Assembly (NCBI GenBank): GCA_045629585.1
Contig: JAZQRM010000021.1
Location: 1-64,000 of the forward strand
Origin: Taishania sp045629585
Lineage (GTDB): Bacteria > Bacteroidota > Bacteroidia > Flavobacteriales_D > Crocinitomicaceae
Direction of reading: 5' to 3'
Length of the DNA stretch: 64,000 bases
The notes beneath the pieces are model-generated. The model saw only the letters and a program-made list of their open reading frames with translations. It made no database searches and had not been told where the DNA came from. The position numbers were made by a program, and so were the translations under genes. Below, in pieces: positions 25,272 to 32,983 of the stretch. The stretch's first letter is position 1, and every line of letters begins with the position of its first letter.

Positions 25272-27142
25272 TTTACAATGGTTTGATTTTTTATCAAGTC
25301 GTTGTTGTAGCGCTGTTGGATTGCTCTAACTACATTTTCCATTTTTTCTTGCTCTATTTTCGTGTCTATATCTTGGTTCAAATTGGGCTCCAAATCAAAG
25401 AGATTTCGAACCTTCATATTTGAATATTCTAATATGAAATTATTGTGCCAGAGATAAAATGCATTGGATAAATAGGCTAAACCATATCTAGGTTCATTGG
25501 AAAAGATAGATTGGCCATAGGTGTATGTTGATCTTTTAATATTTGCTAACTCTAAAACGGTGGGTAAAACATCCAATTGCTGCACATTTTTTAGTGATCG
25601 TTCAGGCTCTATTGAACCATTTGGTGTATAGATTGCAAAGGGGATTTGAAATATTTGATCTCTTTGATTATAATATGCCGTTTCTGTTGCTGGAGTGTGG
25701 TCAGCCATAATAATAAATACCGTATTGTTGTAATACTTGTATTTTTTAGCTTCCTCAAAAAATAAGCGCAATGACAAATCTGCATAGCTTATAGATGCGG
25801 CTATCGGTTGATTGCCCTTTATGATTTCTTTTTTCCTATGTTCAGGAATGAAGAAGGGGTGATGAGACGATAATGTGAAAATTCCGGCCATAAAGGGTTC
25901 TTGAAAAGAGGACAGTTTTTTTGCGACCCATGGATTGAAGTATTCATCCAAAATTCCCCAAGTTGGATCTGCGTGTGATTCATTTCCATATTCTGATCGA
26001 CCATAATATTCCTTAAAACCTAGTAATTGACTGAATGTATTAAAGCGCATTGAGCCATTTGTAGCCCCGTGAAAAAATGCGGAGTGGTAGCCATATTCAG
26101 CAAGGATTTCAGGTAAACCTATTATTTGGTTTGCACCATAAGTAGATACAATGTAAGGGGTTTCCATTAATGAAGGAATGGAGCCAAAGATGGAAGGTAC
26201 AGCTTCAATTGATTTTTTTCCATTTGCAAAGGCATGTTCAAACACCAACGACTGTTCGAATAACGAATCTAAGAATGGAGTGTAGGTTTTTTGTCCATTG
26301 TAGAAACCTATAAACTCTTTACCAAATGATTCTAATATAATCACAACGACATTGGGCTTGCCCTTAAAAATCTTAGCAGGTTTTGTTTCAACAATTGGGT
26401 TAAAATAAAGTTCAGTTTCTTCAATTGACGGGAAATAGTCTAATTCGGAAAGGTCGGATTTTCCGATTGTTTTAATGATTGAAAACGTGGTGTTGTTTAC
26501 CAATGCCACGTTGGCTATTGATGTATTTTTTGCAATGTCAATTACAGTTACCGGTTTAAAACCAAATCCACCGCGCCCAATAATAATACAAAGAAGAATA
26601 GAACTAAGCCATGTGAGGACACGCTTTAAACCACTCTTACTTGAAAAAGGATCATCTACTTTGGATAGAAGTTTATTTAAATACTTAAATCCAAAAAATA
26701 GTAATGCTATTAAAACGGGTAAATAGTACCAGAAATCGAAAAAGAATGTTTTTATTAATGTAATGGTTTCCTCAAAGGTTGAAAAAACGGATAGGATATC
26801 ACCGGTTGATCTTTTTCCTGTGTATTTAAAATATTCTAAGTCAATTAAACTGGGTATTATGAGAAGAAGAAAAACGATGCTATATAAAATTGTAGAAACT
26901 ATTTTCAAAAAGTTGTTCCACCTAATTGGGAAAAAGTAGATGGCATAAAATGGTAAGGTAAACAAACCAATTGTTACTAAATCAAACCAAGCACCATATA
27001 AAAAATCCATTAGTCCTACATTTTGAAAGTAGGAATGGTTCATTGCAAAAAAAGCAATACGAATAATGGATAAAGTAAGTAATGGAACTATTGCTAGCAT
27101 AATTCCAATCTTTAAACGGGTGTTTTTAGGTGAAAATCTCAT
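25268..27142 (-). CDS. LTA-synthase/OpgB-like phosphoglycerol transferase (sulfatase family)
   Basis: A membrane protein with five hydrophobic segments in about the first 195 residues and an extracytoplasmic sulfatase-fold domain after. Counted from the chosen start (subtract 7 from a reading that begins at 27163), active-site parts are ILESFGKEFIGF (metal-binding Glu), ANGKKSIEAVPSIF with the likely Ser nucleophile, FFHGATNGSMRF, TWGILDEY, SSHHPFF and ADHTP. LtaS and OpgB relatives move glycerol-phosphate from phosphatidylglycerol, releasing diacylglycerol. I chose the ATG at 27142 (MRFSPKNTR, 624 residues) because a TATTTTTG -7 box lies inside the 21 bases before it; 27163 is the alternative. 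It heads the six-gene operon. Confidence 0.9.
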   Translation of the reverse strand: MRFSPKNTRLKIGIMLAIVPLLTLSIIRIAFFAMNHSYFQNVGLMDFLYGAWFDLVTIGLFTLPFYAIYFFPIRWNNFLKIVSTILYSIVFLLLIIPSLIDLEYFKYTGKRSTGDILSVFSTFEETITLIKTFFFDFWYYLPVLIALLFFGFKYLNKLLSKVDDPFSSKSGLKRVLTWLSSILLCIIIGRGGFGFKPVTVIDIAKNTSIANVALVNNTTFSIIKTIGKSDLSELDYFPSIEETELYFNPIVETKPAKIFKGKPNVVVIILESFGKEFIGFYNGQKTYTPFLDSLFEQSLVFEHAFANGKKSIEAVPSIFGSIPSLMETPYIVSTYGANQIIGLPEILAEYGYHSAFFHGATNGSMRFNTFSQLLGFKEYYGRSEYGNESHADPTWGILDEYFNPWVAKKLSSFQEPFMAGIFTLSSHHPFFIPEHRKKEIIKGNQPIAASISYADLSLRLFFEEAKKYKYYNNTVFIIMADHTPATETAYYNQRDQIFQIPFAIYTPNGSIEPERSLKNVQQLDVLPTVLELANIKRSTYTYGQSIFSNEPRYGLAYLSNAFYLWHNNFILEYSNMKVRNLFDLEPNLNQDIDTKIEQEKMENVVRAIQQRYNNDLIKNQTIVK

Positions 27143-27150
27143 CTCAAAAG

Positions 27151-27158
27151 CAAAAATA
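27151..27158 (-). promoter_or_regulatory. -7 promoter box of the six-gene operon
   Basis: The minus strand reads TATTTTTG, ending eight bases before the ATG at 27142. An alternative weaker box TAGGTTTA lies just upstream of the longer start at 27163. Confidence 0.45.
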
Positions 27159-27212
27159 GCCATTATTTAAACCTAGAAAAGGAAAAAGCGACCAACTTCG
27201 GTAATTCAAAGC

Positions 27213-27220
27213 TATATTTG
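27213..27220 (+). promoter_or_regulatory. -7 promoter box of the ChaN-like gene
   Basis: TATATTTG ends 14 bases before the ATG at 27235; it serves the plus strand, divergent from the six-gene operon. Confidence 0.6.
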
Positions 27221-27234
27221 ATAAAAAAAGTAAA

Positions 27235-28098
27235 ATGCGTAGGATTCAAATCGTTGTTTTTTTGTGTTTTTCTTTTTTGTCAATGGCAAAAGATAAAGCA
27301 CCATTTGTTATTTATAATGAGAAAGGTAAAAAAGTTAGTTATGAAAAAATGTTAAAACATTGTAAGGGAACTGAAATTACATTTTTTGGGGAGTTTCACA
27401 ACAATGCAATTGCACATTGGCTTCAGTTAGAACTAACGAATGACCTTACAAAATCTTCAAACAACAAATTAATTTTAGGTTTTGAAATGTTTGAATCCGA
27501 TCAACAATATTTGTTTGATAAATGGCAAAATGGAGAATTGTCAGATCGCGAATTAGAAGATTCTTTAAGACTTTGGAGTAATTACAAAACAGATTATAAA
27601 CCCTTAATTATCTGTGCAAAGGAGAATGAACTCGAGGTCGTAGCTAGTAATATTCCACGAAGATTGGCTAGCATTGCCTTTAAAACTGGTCGTGAGGGAC
27701 TTGCAAATGTGAGTGATGTTGAAAAGGAATTTATGGTTCCGTTTGATTTTCCAGTGGATACCACTTTGTCGCAATATCGAAGTATGTTCGAAATGGTAGG
27801 TGGGGATCATAGTAAAGGATACAATTTTGTATTGGCACAAGCTGTCAAAGATGCAACTATGGCTAAATTTATTAATGAAAAATGGAAAAACGATGCACAA
27901 TTCATCCATTTTAATGGTTCATTCCATACTGATTTTGATCAAGGAATTATTCATTATCTTAAAGCTTATCGTCCAAACTTAAAATACACTACAATATCGA
28001 CGGTGGAACAAACTAATATTGATAAATTGGATAAAGAATATTTAGGAAAGGCAAAATTTATCATTTGTGTTAAAGAAAATGTAACTAAAACACATTAA
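27235..28098 (+). CDS. ChaN/Tiki-superfamily protein
   Basis: The 287-residue protein has a signal peptide (about residues 1-18) and a ChaN-type (former DUF399) domain. Typical features are ITFFGEFHNN near the start of the domain (Glu and His of the putative haem- or metal-binding site), LGFEMFESDQQ, and the C-terminal HFNGSFHTDFDQGI. ChaN in Campylobacter binds haem dimers and related Tiki proteins are proteases; which applies here is open. Its stop is one base before the glycosyltransferase start, so the two form an operon. Confidence 0.88.
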   Translation: MRRIQIVVFLCFSFLSMAKDKAPFVIYNEKGKKVSYEKMLKHCKGTEITFFGEFHNNAIAHWLQLELTNDLTKSSNNKLILGFEMFESDQQYLFDKWQNGELSDRELEDSLRLWSNYKTDYKPLIICAKENELEVVASNIPRRLASIAFKTGREGLANVSDVEKEFMVPFDFPVDTTLSQYRSMFEMVGGDHSKGYNFVLAQAVKDATMAKFINEKWKNDAQFIHFNGSFHTDFDQGIIHYLKAYRPNLKYTTISTVEQTNIDKLDKEYLGKAKFIICVKENVTKTH

Positions 28099-28099
28099 A

Positions 28100-29017
28100 A
28101 TGGCATTATCAATAGAGGGTAAAACGGTTCTTTATTCTTGTCTGAATTGGGGGAGTGGTCACTTGTCTCGCTCGATAGGGGTGATTCGAGAATTATTGGA
28201 ACTAAATAATACCGTTATTTTTGCTGGAGATGAATTTCAGCAATCTATAATAGCTGAATATTTTCCTGAAATTTCACTTGTTGAGCTTAAGTCTTATCCA
28301 TTCAATTTTTCAAATAATGGCACTTTTGCAAGTGATTTATTGAAGTCGAGAAAAGCACTTTTGAAGCATGTTCGTTATGAATTTGATGAAGTTGAACTGC
28401 TATTGAAGAAATTCCCACGAATTGAATGTGTAATTTCAGATCATAGGTATGGTTTTTTTTCAAACAAGATCCAATCCATCTTTATTACACATCAAGTGTT
28501 TTTACCTTTAAAATGGTATCAATTTGCAGCTCAATATATACATACAATGTTGATGCAATCATTCAATGAGATATGGATAATGGATACAGAAGAAGATCGG
28601 TTGGCCGGCAAACTAAGTGCCAAACCGAAGCGTAAATCCTATCTTTATATTGGACATTATTCACGTTTTAAAAAGGTGGAAACTGCTCGAAAAGATATCC
28701 AATTAGGTGTTGTTAATGGACCTAAACCTTTTTCTGATCAATTGTTTGAAGTACTTCTAAATCGTAAAGAAATAGATAAGATAATTGTACCTCAAGAATT
28801 GTATTATACGTCTTTAGATTCACGATTGGTAAATACAAACAGTTGGTTGGAGGCAGACTTGTATTTTTATCAGGCAAATATTATTCATGCATATTGTGGA
28901 TATACGACCTTGATGGATTTAAAAGTGCTGGGGTGTAAAGCTGTTTTAGAACCTACTCCAGGTCAATTGGAACAAATTTATCTTTATAGGCTTTATTCTC
29001 AAAAGGATAAATTATAA
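28100..29017 (+). CDS. GT28/MurG-like glycosyltransferase
   Basis: The 305-residue protein opens with VLYSCLNWGSGHLSRSIGVI, the glycine-rich start of GT-B glycosyltransferases, and later carries IIHAYCGYTTLMDLKVLGCKAVLEPTPGQLEQ (given here as the two parts CGYTTLMDL and EPTPGQLEQ), the nucleotide-sugar-binding block of the GT28/UDP-glycosyltransferase group. The acceptor is unknown. It is slightly short for a full GT-B enzyme. It follows the ChaN-like gene by one base. Confidence 0.87.
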   Translation: MALSIEGKTVLYSCLNWGSGHLSRSIGVIRELLELNNTVIFAGDEFQQSIIAEYFPEISLVELKSYPFNFSNNGTFASDLLKSRKALLKHVRYEFDEVELLLKKFPRIECVISDHRYGFFSNKIQSIFITHQVFLPLKWYQFAAQYIHTMLMQSFNEIWIMDTEEDRLAGKLSAKPKRKSYLYIGHYSRFKKVETARKDIQLGVVNGPKPFSDQLFEVLLNRKEIDKIIVPQELYYTSLDSRLVNTNSWLEADLYFYQANIIHAYCGYTTLMDLKVLGCKAVLEPTPGQLEQIYLYRLYSQKDKL

Positions 29018-29104
29018 CAAGAAAGTGTTTTTGGATATAGTTCTTTTGTCGATTCCGCATATTTCCTTTATTTTCTTTACCTAGCAAATATTAATTTAAG
29101 TTAG

Positions 29105-29139
29105 TTTGTTAGTGCACATACTTGAACTTATTATATTTG
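29105..29139 (+). promoter_or_regulatory. Promoter of the ComB-like gene
   Basis: TTTG (29105-29108) and TATATTTG (29132-29139) are separated by 23 bases. Transcription would start near 29144, so the in-frame start at 29106 is excluded. Confidence 0.6.
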
Positions 29140-29156
29140 CTAACCGATATCGATAT

Positions 29157-29879
29157 ATGGAAGATAATAGAAAACGAGTAGAGGTGTGCTTTACGCCTGG
29201 AGAATATGAATATTTCCAACCTGGATTTGAAATAGTTGTTGTAATTGATGTTTTAAGAGCCACATCTGCAATTTGTGCTGCATTTGAAAATGGGGTACGT
29301 TCTATTATTCCTGTACCAACAGTAGAGGAGGCCTTGGAGTATAAAAAGAAAGGATTTTTAGCTGGCGCGGAAAGAAAAGGGCAAATTGTTGAAGGTTTTG
29401 ATTTTGGAAATTCGCCTTTCTCCTATATGCGTGAGGATTTCAGAGGTAAGGACATCGTTTTATCTACCACAAATGGAACCAAAGCATTAGATATTGCAAA
29501 AGATGCAGAACTAGTAGTTGTTGGTAGTTTATTGAATTTAGATGCACTTTGTGAGTTTTTGGTTGCGCAAAACAAAAATGTTCTTTGTTTATGTTCTGGA
29601 TGGCAGGATAAGTTTAATTTAGAAGATACAATTTGTGCAGGAGCTATTTGTGACAATCTTATTGTGACAGGTAAATACCGATCTGCAGATGACTCCTCAG
29701 TAGCAGCTAAATATTTATATAAATCAGCTCGTGAAAATAATTTAGGTTATTTAAAGTCAAGTGCACACCGTAGTAGGCTAAAAAAGCTTAAATTAAACGA
29801 AGATGTAAAGTATTGTTTAACACCGAATCAAACTCGCGTTATACCAGTATTAAAAAATGGTAAATTGGTCACACTATAA
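29157..29879 (+). CDS. comB: 2-phosphosulfolactate phosphatase family protein
   Basis: ComB removes phosphate from 2-phosphosulfolactate, a step of coenzyme M synthesis in methanogens; bacterial members are common, and their substrate is not settled. From the ATG at 29157 (MEDNRKRVEVCFTPGEYE) the protein is 240 residues. Conserved stretches are VVIDVLRATSAIC, LAGAERKGQ, FDFGNSP, LSTTNGTKAL and CSGWQDKFNLEDTICAGA. No other coenzyme M gene is in the window, so the role is likely different. The next gene begins inside its 3' end (23-base overlap), a sign of coupling. Confidence 0.92.
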   Translation: MEDNRKRVEVCFTPGEYEYFQPGFEIVVVIDVLRATSAICAAFENGVRSIIPVPTVEEALEYKKKGFLAGAERKGQIVEGFDFGNSPFSYMREDFRGKDIVLSTTNGTKALDIAKDAELVVVGSLLNLDALCEFLVAQNKNVLCLCSGWQDKFNLEDTICAGAICDNLIVTGKYRSADDSSVAAKYLYKSARENNLGYLKSSAHRSRLKKLKLNEDVKYCLTPNQTRVIPVLKNGKLVTL

Positions 29880-30873
29880 ATTTATTATTGCTGTTACTAT
29901 TGCAATAAGCTTACTTTCTTTAAGCTTTCGTTCAACTTCAACTAATGAAAGTAGTCATTGGGGTTTTTTTGGGCACAAACGTATCAACAGAGTAGCTGTT
30001 TTTACTTTGCCACCTGATATGTTTGGGTTTTATAAAGAGCATATTGAATATGTAACCGAACACGCACCAGATCCAGATAAGCGTAGATACGCGATGGAAG
30101 GCGAGGCGGAATGCCATTATATAGATTTAGACCATTATTATAAGGAGGGAGAGGATTTTCGCCTTGTAATGCCACGTACATGGAAGGCCGCAATTGCTAA
30201 GTATACAGAAGACACTCTACGATCGTATGGGATTGTTCCGTGGCATATTGAAAAAATGAAACTTCGATTACAACGCGCTTTTGAAGCAAAAGATGTTGAT
30301 AAGATCTTAAAATATTCAGCAGATATAGGACACTATATTGCGGATGCTCATGTTCCCTTACACACTACAGAAAATTATAATGGCATAATGACTGGTCAGC
30401 GTGGTATACATGCTTTATGGGAAAGTCGTTTGGTGGAGCTGAATGCAGATACCTATGATTATTTTATTGGTAAAGCGATGTATGTAGAAGATGTCCTAGA
30501 TAATGCTTGGCAAACTGTTTTTGCCTCTCATGCAGCCTTAGATTCAGTTTTCCGTATGGAAAAAGAAGTAACAAATGACATTCCTACAGATCGTAAGTAT
30601 AGCTACGAGCAACGAGGGCGCACAACCGTAAAAGTGTATTCCAAAGAATTCTGTGATGAATATCATAGAAGAATGAATGGTATGGTTGAACGCCGATTGC
30701 GACAAGCGGTTATTAGCGTAGGGTCAATTTGGTATTCTGCATGGGTGGATGCCGGACAGCCTAATTTGAATCAATTGAAAGGGAAGCCTGTCAGCGTAAC
30801 GTTATTATCTGAATCAGAAGAGTTAGATCATCATCACGCTGAAGGTAAGGCTAAAGGAAGAATCTGTGATTAA
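29857..30873 (+). CDS. Secreted zinc-dependent S1/P1 nuclease / phospholipase C-like protein
   Basis: The 338-residue protein has an N-terminal hydrophobic segment (residues about 7-24) and a mature start SSHWGFFGHKRINR, in which Trp and His match the amino-terminal zinc ligands of S1/P1 and phospholipase C folds. Other ligand-type residues are ECHYIDLDHY, SADIGHYIADAHVPLH and GIHALWESRL (His and Asp/Glu clusters). The fold is clear but nuclease versus phospholipase is not. Its start overlaps the comB stop by 23 bases; its stop overlaps the stop of the convergent response regulator gene. Confidence 0.88.
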   Translation: MVNWSHYKFIIAVTIAISLLSLSFRSTSTNESSHWGFFGHKRINRVAVFTLPPDMFGFYKEHIEYVTEHAPDPDKRRYAMEGEAECHYIDLDHYYKEGEDFRLVMPRTWKAAIAKYTEDTLRSYGIVPWHIEKMKLRLQRAFEAKDVDKILKYSADIGHYIADAHVPLHTTENYNGIMTGQRGIHALWESRLVELNADTYDYFIGKAMYVEDVLDNAWQTVFASHAALDSVFRMEKEVTNDIPTDRKYSYEQRGRTTVKVYSKEFCDEYHRRMNGMVERRLRQAVISVGSIWYSAWVDAGQPNLNQLKGKPVSVTLLSESEELDHHHAEGKAKGRICD

Positions 30874-31610
30874 AGAGTGAATATGTCTTTAAATCGTACC
30901 GCTTGACGTCTTGATAATTCAATTTTCTCTCCATTTTCCATTTCAAAAATCATTCCGCCGTTAAACCAGTTTTCAACCTTTTGGATTTTCTTTAAATTAA
31001 CAATGTGCTTTCTATTTGTTCTAAAAAAATCGAAAGGATTCAAGCGTTCTTCTAATGATGATAAAGACTTTAGAACCATTGGTTTCTTTCCTTCAATATT
31101 TATTTTTATATAGTTTCCAACGGATTCAAAGTAAAAAACATCTTTAAGGTGAATGAAATAACAATTTTCACCATCTTTTACATAAATGGAATCTTTGTAT
31201 GATAAAATATTCTTTTGTTGTAATGGTATTTCACTGATAAGATCTTCCTCTTCAAGATTGATATTGAGCCGTTGAATGGATTGTTTAAGTCTTTCTGGAT
31301 CGATAGGTTTAAGTAAATAATCAACTGCATTTAATTCAAAAGCATCAGTTGCATGATTATCATGTGCAGTCACAAATATCACATAAGGAACATCATCTAG
31401 TTTCTTAACTAACTCAATACCTGTCAAACCCGGCATGTTGATATCTGTAAATAAAACATCTGGTTTCAATGTTTGGATCAATTCCAGCGCTTCTGTTCCA
31501 TTTTTAGCCTCGCCAACTATTTCTATAGAAGGGTAGTCCGCTAGCATGGAAATTAGTTCTACTCTCGCTAGTCTTTCATCATCAATAATTATAGCCGTTT
31601 TTGTTTTCAT
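30870..31610 (-). CDS. LytTR-family response regulator
   Basis: The 246-residue regulator has an N-terminal receiver domain (residues about 4-125) with the phosphorylated aspartate at Asp56 (LFTDINMPG) and a C-terminal LytTR DNA-binding domain (about 145-243; FYFESVGNYIKI, FFRTNRKHIVNLKKI, IELSRRQAVRF). It lies three bases after the histidine kinase gene and pairs with it. The gene stop overlaps the stop of the convergent phospholipase-like gene. Confidence 0.96.
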   Translation of the reverse strand: MKTKTAIIIDDERLARVELISMLADYPSIEIVGEAKNGTEALELIQTLKPDVLFTDINMPGLTGIELVKKLDDVPYVIFVTAHDNHATDAFELNAVDYLLKPIDPERLKQSIQRLNINLEEEDLISEIPLQQKNILSYKDSIYVKDGENCYFIHLKDVFYFESVGNYIKINIEGKKPMVLKSLSSLEERLNPFDFFRTNRKHIVNLKKIQKVENWFNGGMIFEMENGEKIELSRRQAVRFKDIFTL

Positions 31611-31613
31611 ACG

Positions 31614-32633
31614 TTAAAATCGTAAAGTAGCAATTACCTTCCCTTCTTTTTCGATTAAGGTAAAAGATGCTGAGTTATTATATAATAGTTGTAATCTTGT
31701 TCGCGTGTTTTCAATACCAATACCAGTGTCTTTATCTGTTTTTAGGTGACCAGGATTAGTGATCTCTATTAGGATTTCACCATCCATTTTATCAATATTA
31801 ATTAAGATCGTTCCCCCATCTATAGATTGTGAAAGACCATGTTTAATAGCATTTTCAACTAAATTTTGGATTAAAAAAGGAGGGATATTTTCCGTAAATA
31901 AAGAGTTATCAGATACTACAATTTGATAATTCAGGCGTTCCTCAAAACGCATTTTCTCCAATTCTAAATAATGGTGAACGATTTCAAGTTCTTGCTCAAG
32001 GTGAATAAAAATTTTATCACCAAGAACCAACGACTTACGAAGTAAATTGGACAACTCAGTTATTGCCACTTTGGCTGTTTTGGGCTCTAAATCAATCAAT
32101 GCACGAATTGAGTTTAGAGCATTGAATAAAAAGTGAGGGTTTAATTGATTTCTAAGTGTTTTTAATTGCATCTCATTTTTAGATGCTTCCAAGTGAATGG
32201 TTTGGACCTCTTGATTTTTTGACTTTTGAAAAAAAAGGTACGTAAAATAGATTCCATTCCAAGCGATTAATACCAAGGAGTAAGCTATACCGTTAATAAT
32301 TGTATTGCTCCAATTTGTTTGGAAATCATTTCCAATGATGAAGTAATTGAGTGTATTGGAGAGTAGTTCAACGAAAAACCCAAAGCTTACACACATAGAA
32401 ATGACTCCAACTACAATTTTTAAAAGTGATTTTTCAAACCAATTGAAGTGTATCATTGTTGTTCGCATTAGGTTGCTGATTAGTATGTTAAGGATAAAGT
32501 TTACAACTAATTGAACCCAAAGACTTGAGGTGATTTTCTCACCGGTTGTCCATGCAGAAAGAAATAAAAGTAGGGAATAGGCCCCCCATCCGGTTATTTG
32601 TGATATCCAATATAACTTTTTCGACACTTTCAT
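31614..32633 (-). CDS. Sensor histidine kinase (LytS/YehU His_kinase family)
   Basis: This 339-residue kinase has four membrane segments (about residues 10-28, 40-56, 72-98 and 112-135) and no extracytoplasmic sensor domain. The phosphoacceptor region is QLNPHFLFNALNSIRALI with His167, followed by a GHKL ATPase domain (FLIQNLVENAIKHGL and GIGIENTRTRL). It pairs with the LytTR regulator, three bases away. A -7 box stands four bases before the ATG, so transcription should begin at or next to the start codon. Confidence 0.95.
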   Translation of the reverse strand: MKVSKKLYWISQITGWGAYSLLLFLSAWTTGEKITSSLWVQLVVNFILNILISNLMRTTMIHFNWFEKSLLKIVVGVISMCVSFGFFVELLSNTLNYFIIGNDFQTNWSNTIINGIAYSLVLIAWNGIYFTYLFFQKSKNQEVQTIHLEASKNEMQLKTLRNQLNPHFLFNALNSIRALIDLEPKTAKVAITELSNLLRKSLVLGDKIFIHLEQELEIVHHYLELEKMRFEERLNYQIVVSDNSLFTENIPPFLIQNLVENAIKHGLSQSIDGGTILINIDKMDGEILIEITNPGHLKTDKDTGIGIENTRTRLQLLYNNSASFTLIEKEGKVIATLRF

Positions 32634-32637
32634 TTGA

Positions 32638-32645
32638 CAAATATA
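32638..32645 (-). promoter_or_regulatory. -7 promoter box giving a leaderless kinase mRNA
   Basis: The minus strand reads TATATTTG, four bases (TCAA) before the kinase ATG. With the usual -7 spacing the transcript would begin at the A of ATG. Confidence 0.6.
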
Positions 32646-32950
32646 ATGGCTTAGATGCTATTTTTTTTAGTGAATGTATAAATGGTAATAGTGTAGTGAT
32701 AAGTGGCTTTATATTTTGCAATTTACAAAACAAGCCAGATTTTGAAAAGAAGTTTTTAACCTAATCAATCATGTTTAATTCAAATAGTGAGCATTATTTT
32801 TCATTCTTAAAAAAGATGATCTAGTTAAGTTATCGCAATAATATGCGGTAAATAACAATTAAGGAAATCAAAAAGAACTTAAACAGCCTTAAAAACAGAT
32901 TAAATGGAATTATTAAGTCTTCAAATTTCAGTATTGTTAAAAGAATGTAT
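32646..32950. other. AT-rich divergent intergenic region, no gene seen
   Basis: This region separates the histidine kinase from pyrG. It shows no open frame with recognisable content and no strong hairpin; only the two promoter boxes at its ends are assigned. Confidence 0.55.
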
Positions 32951-32958
32951 TAACTTTG
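32951..32958 (+). promoter_or_regulatory. -7 promoter box of pyrG-yidC
   Basis: TAACTTTG matches the -7 consensus, 25 bases before the pyrG ATG. A TTG at 32934-32936 is closer than usual (14 bases). Confidence 0.6.
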
Positions 32959-32983
32959 CATCCCGTAGTTACAAATTAATCTC

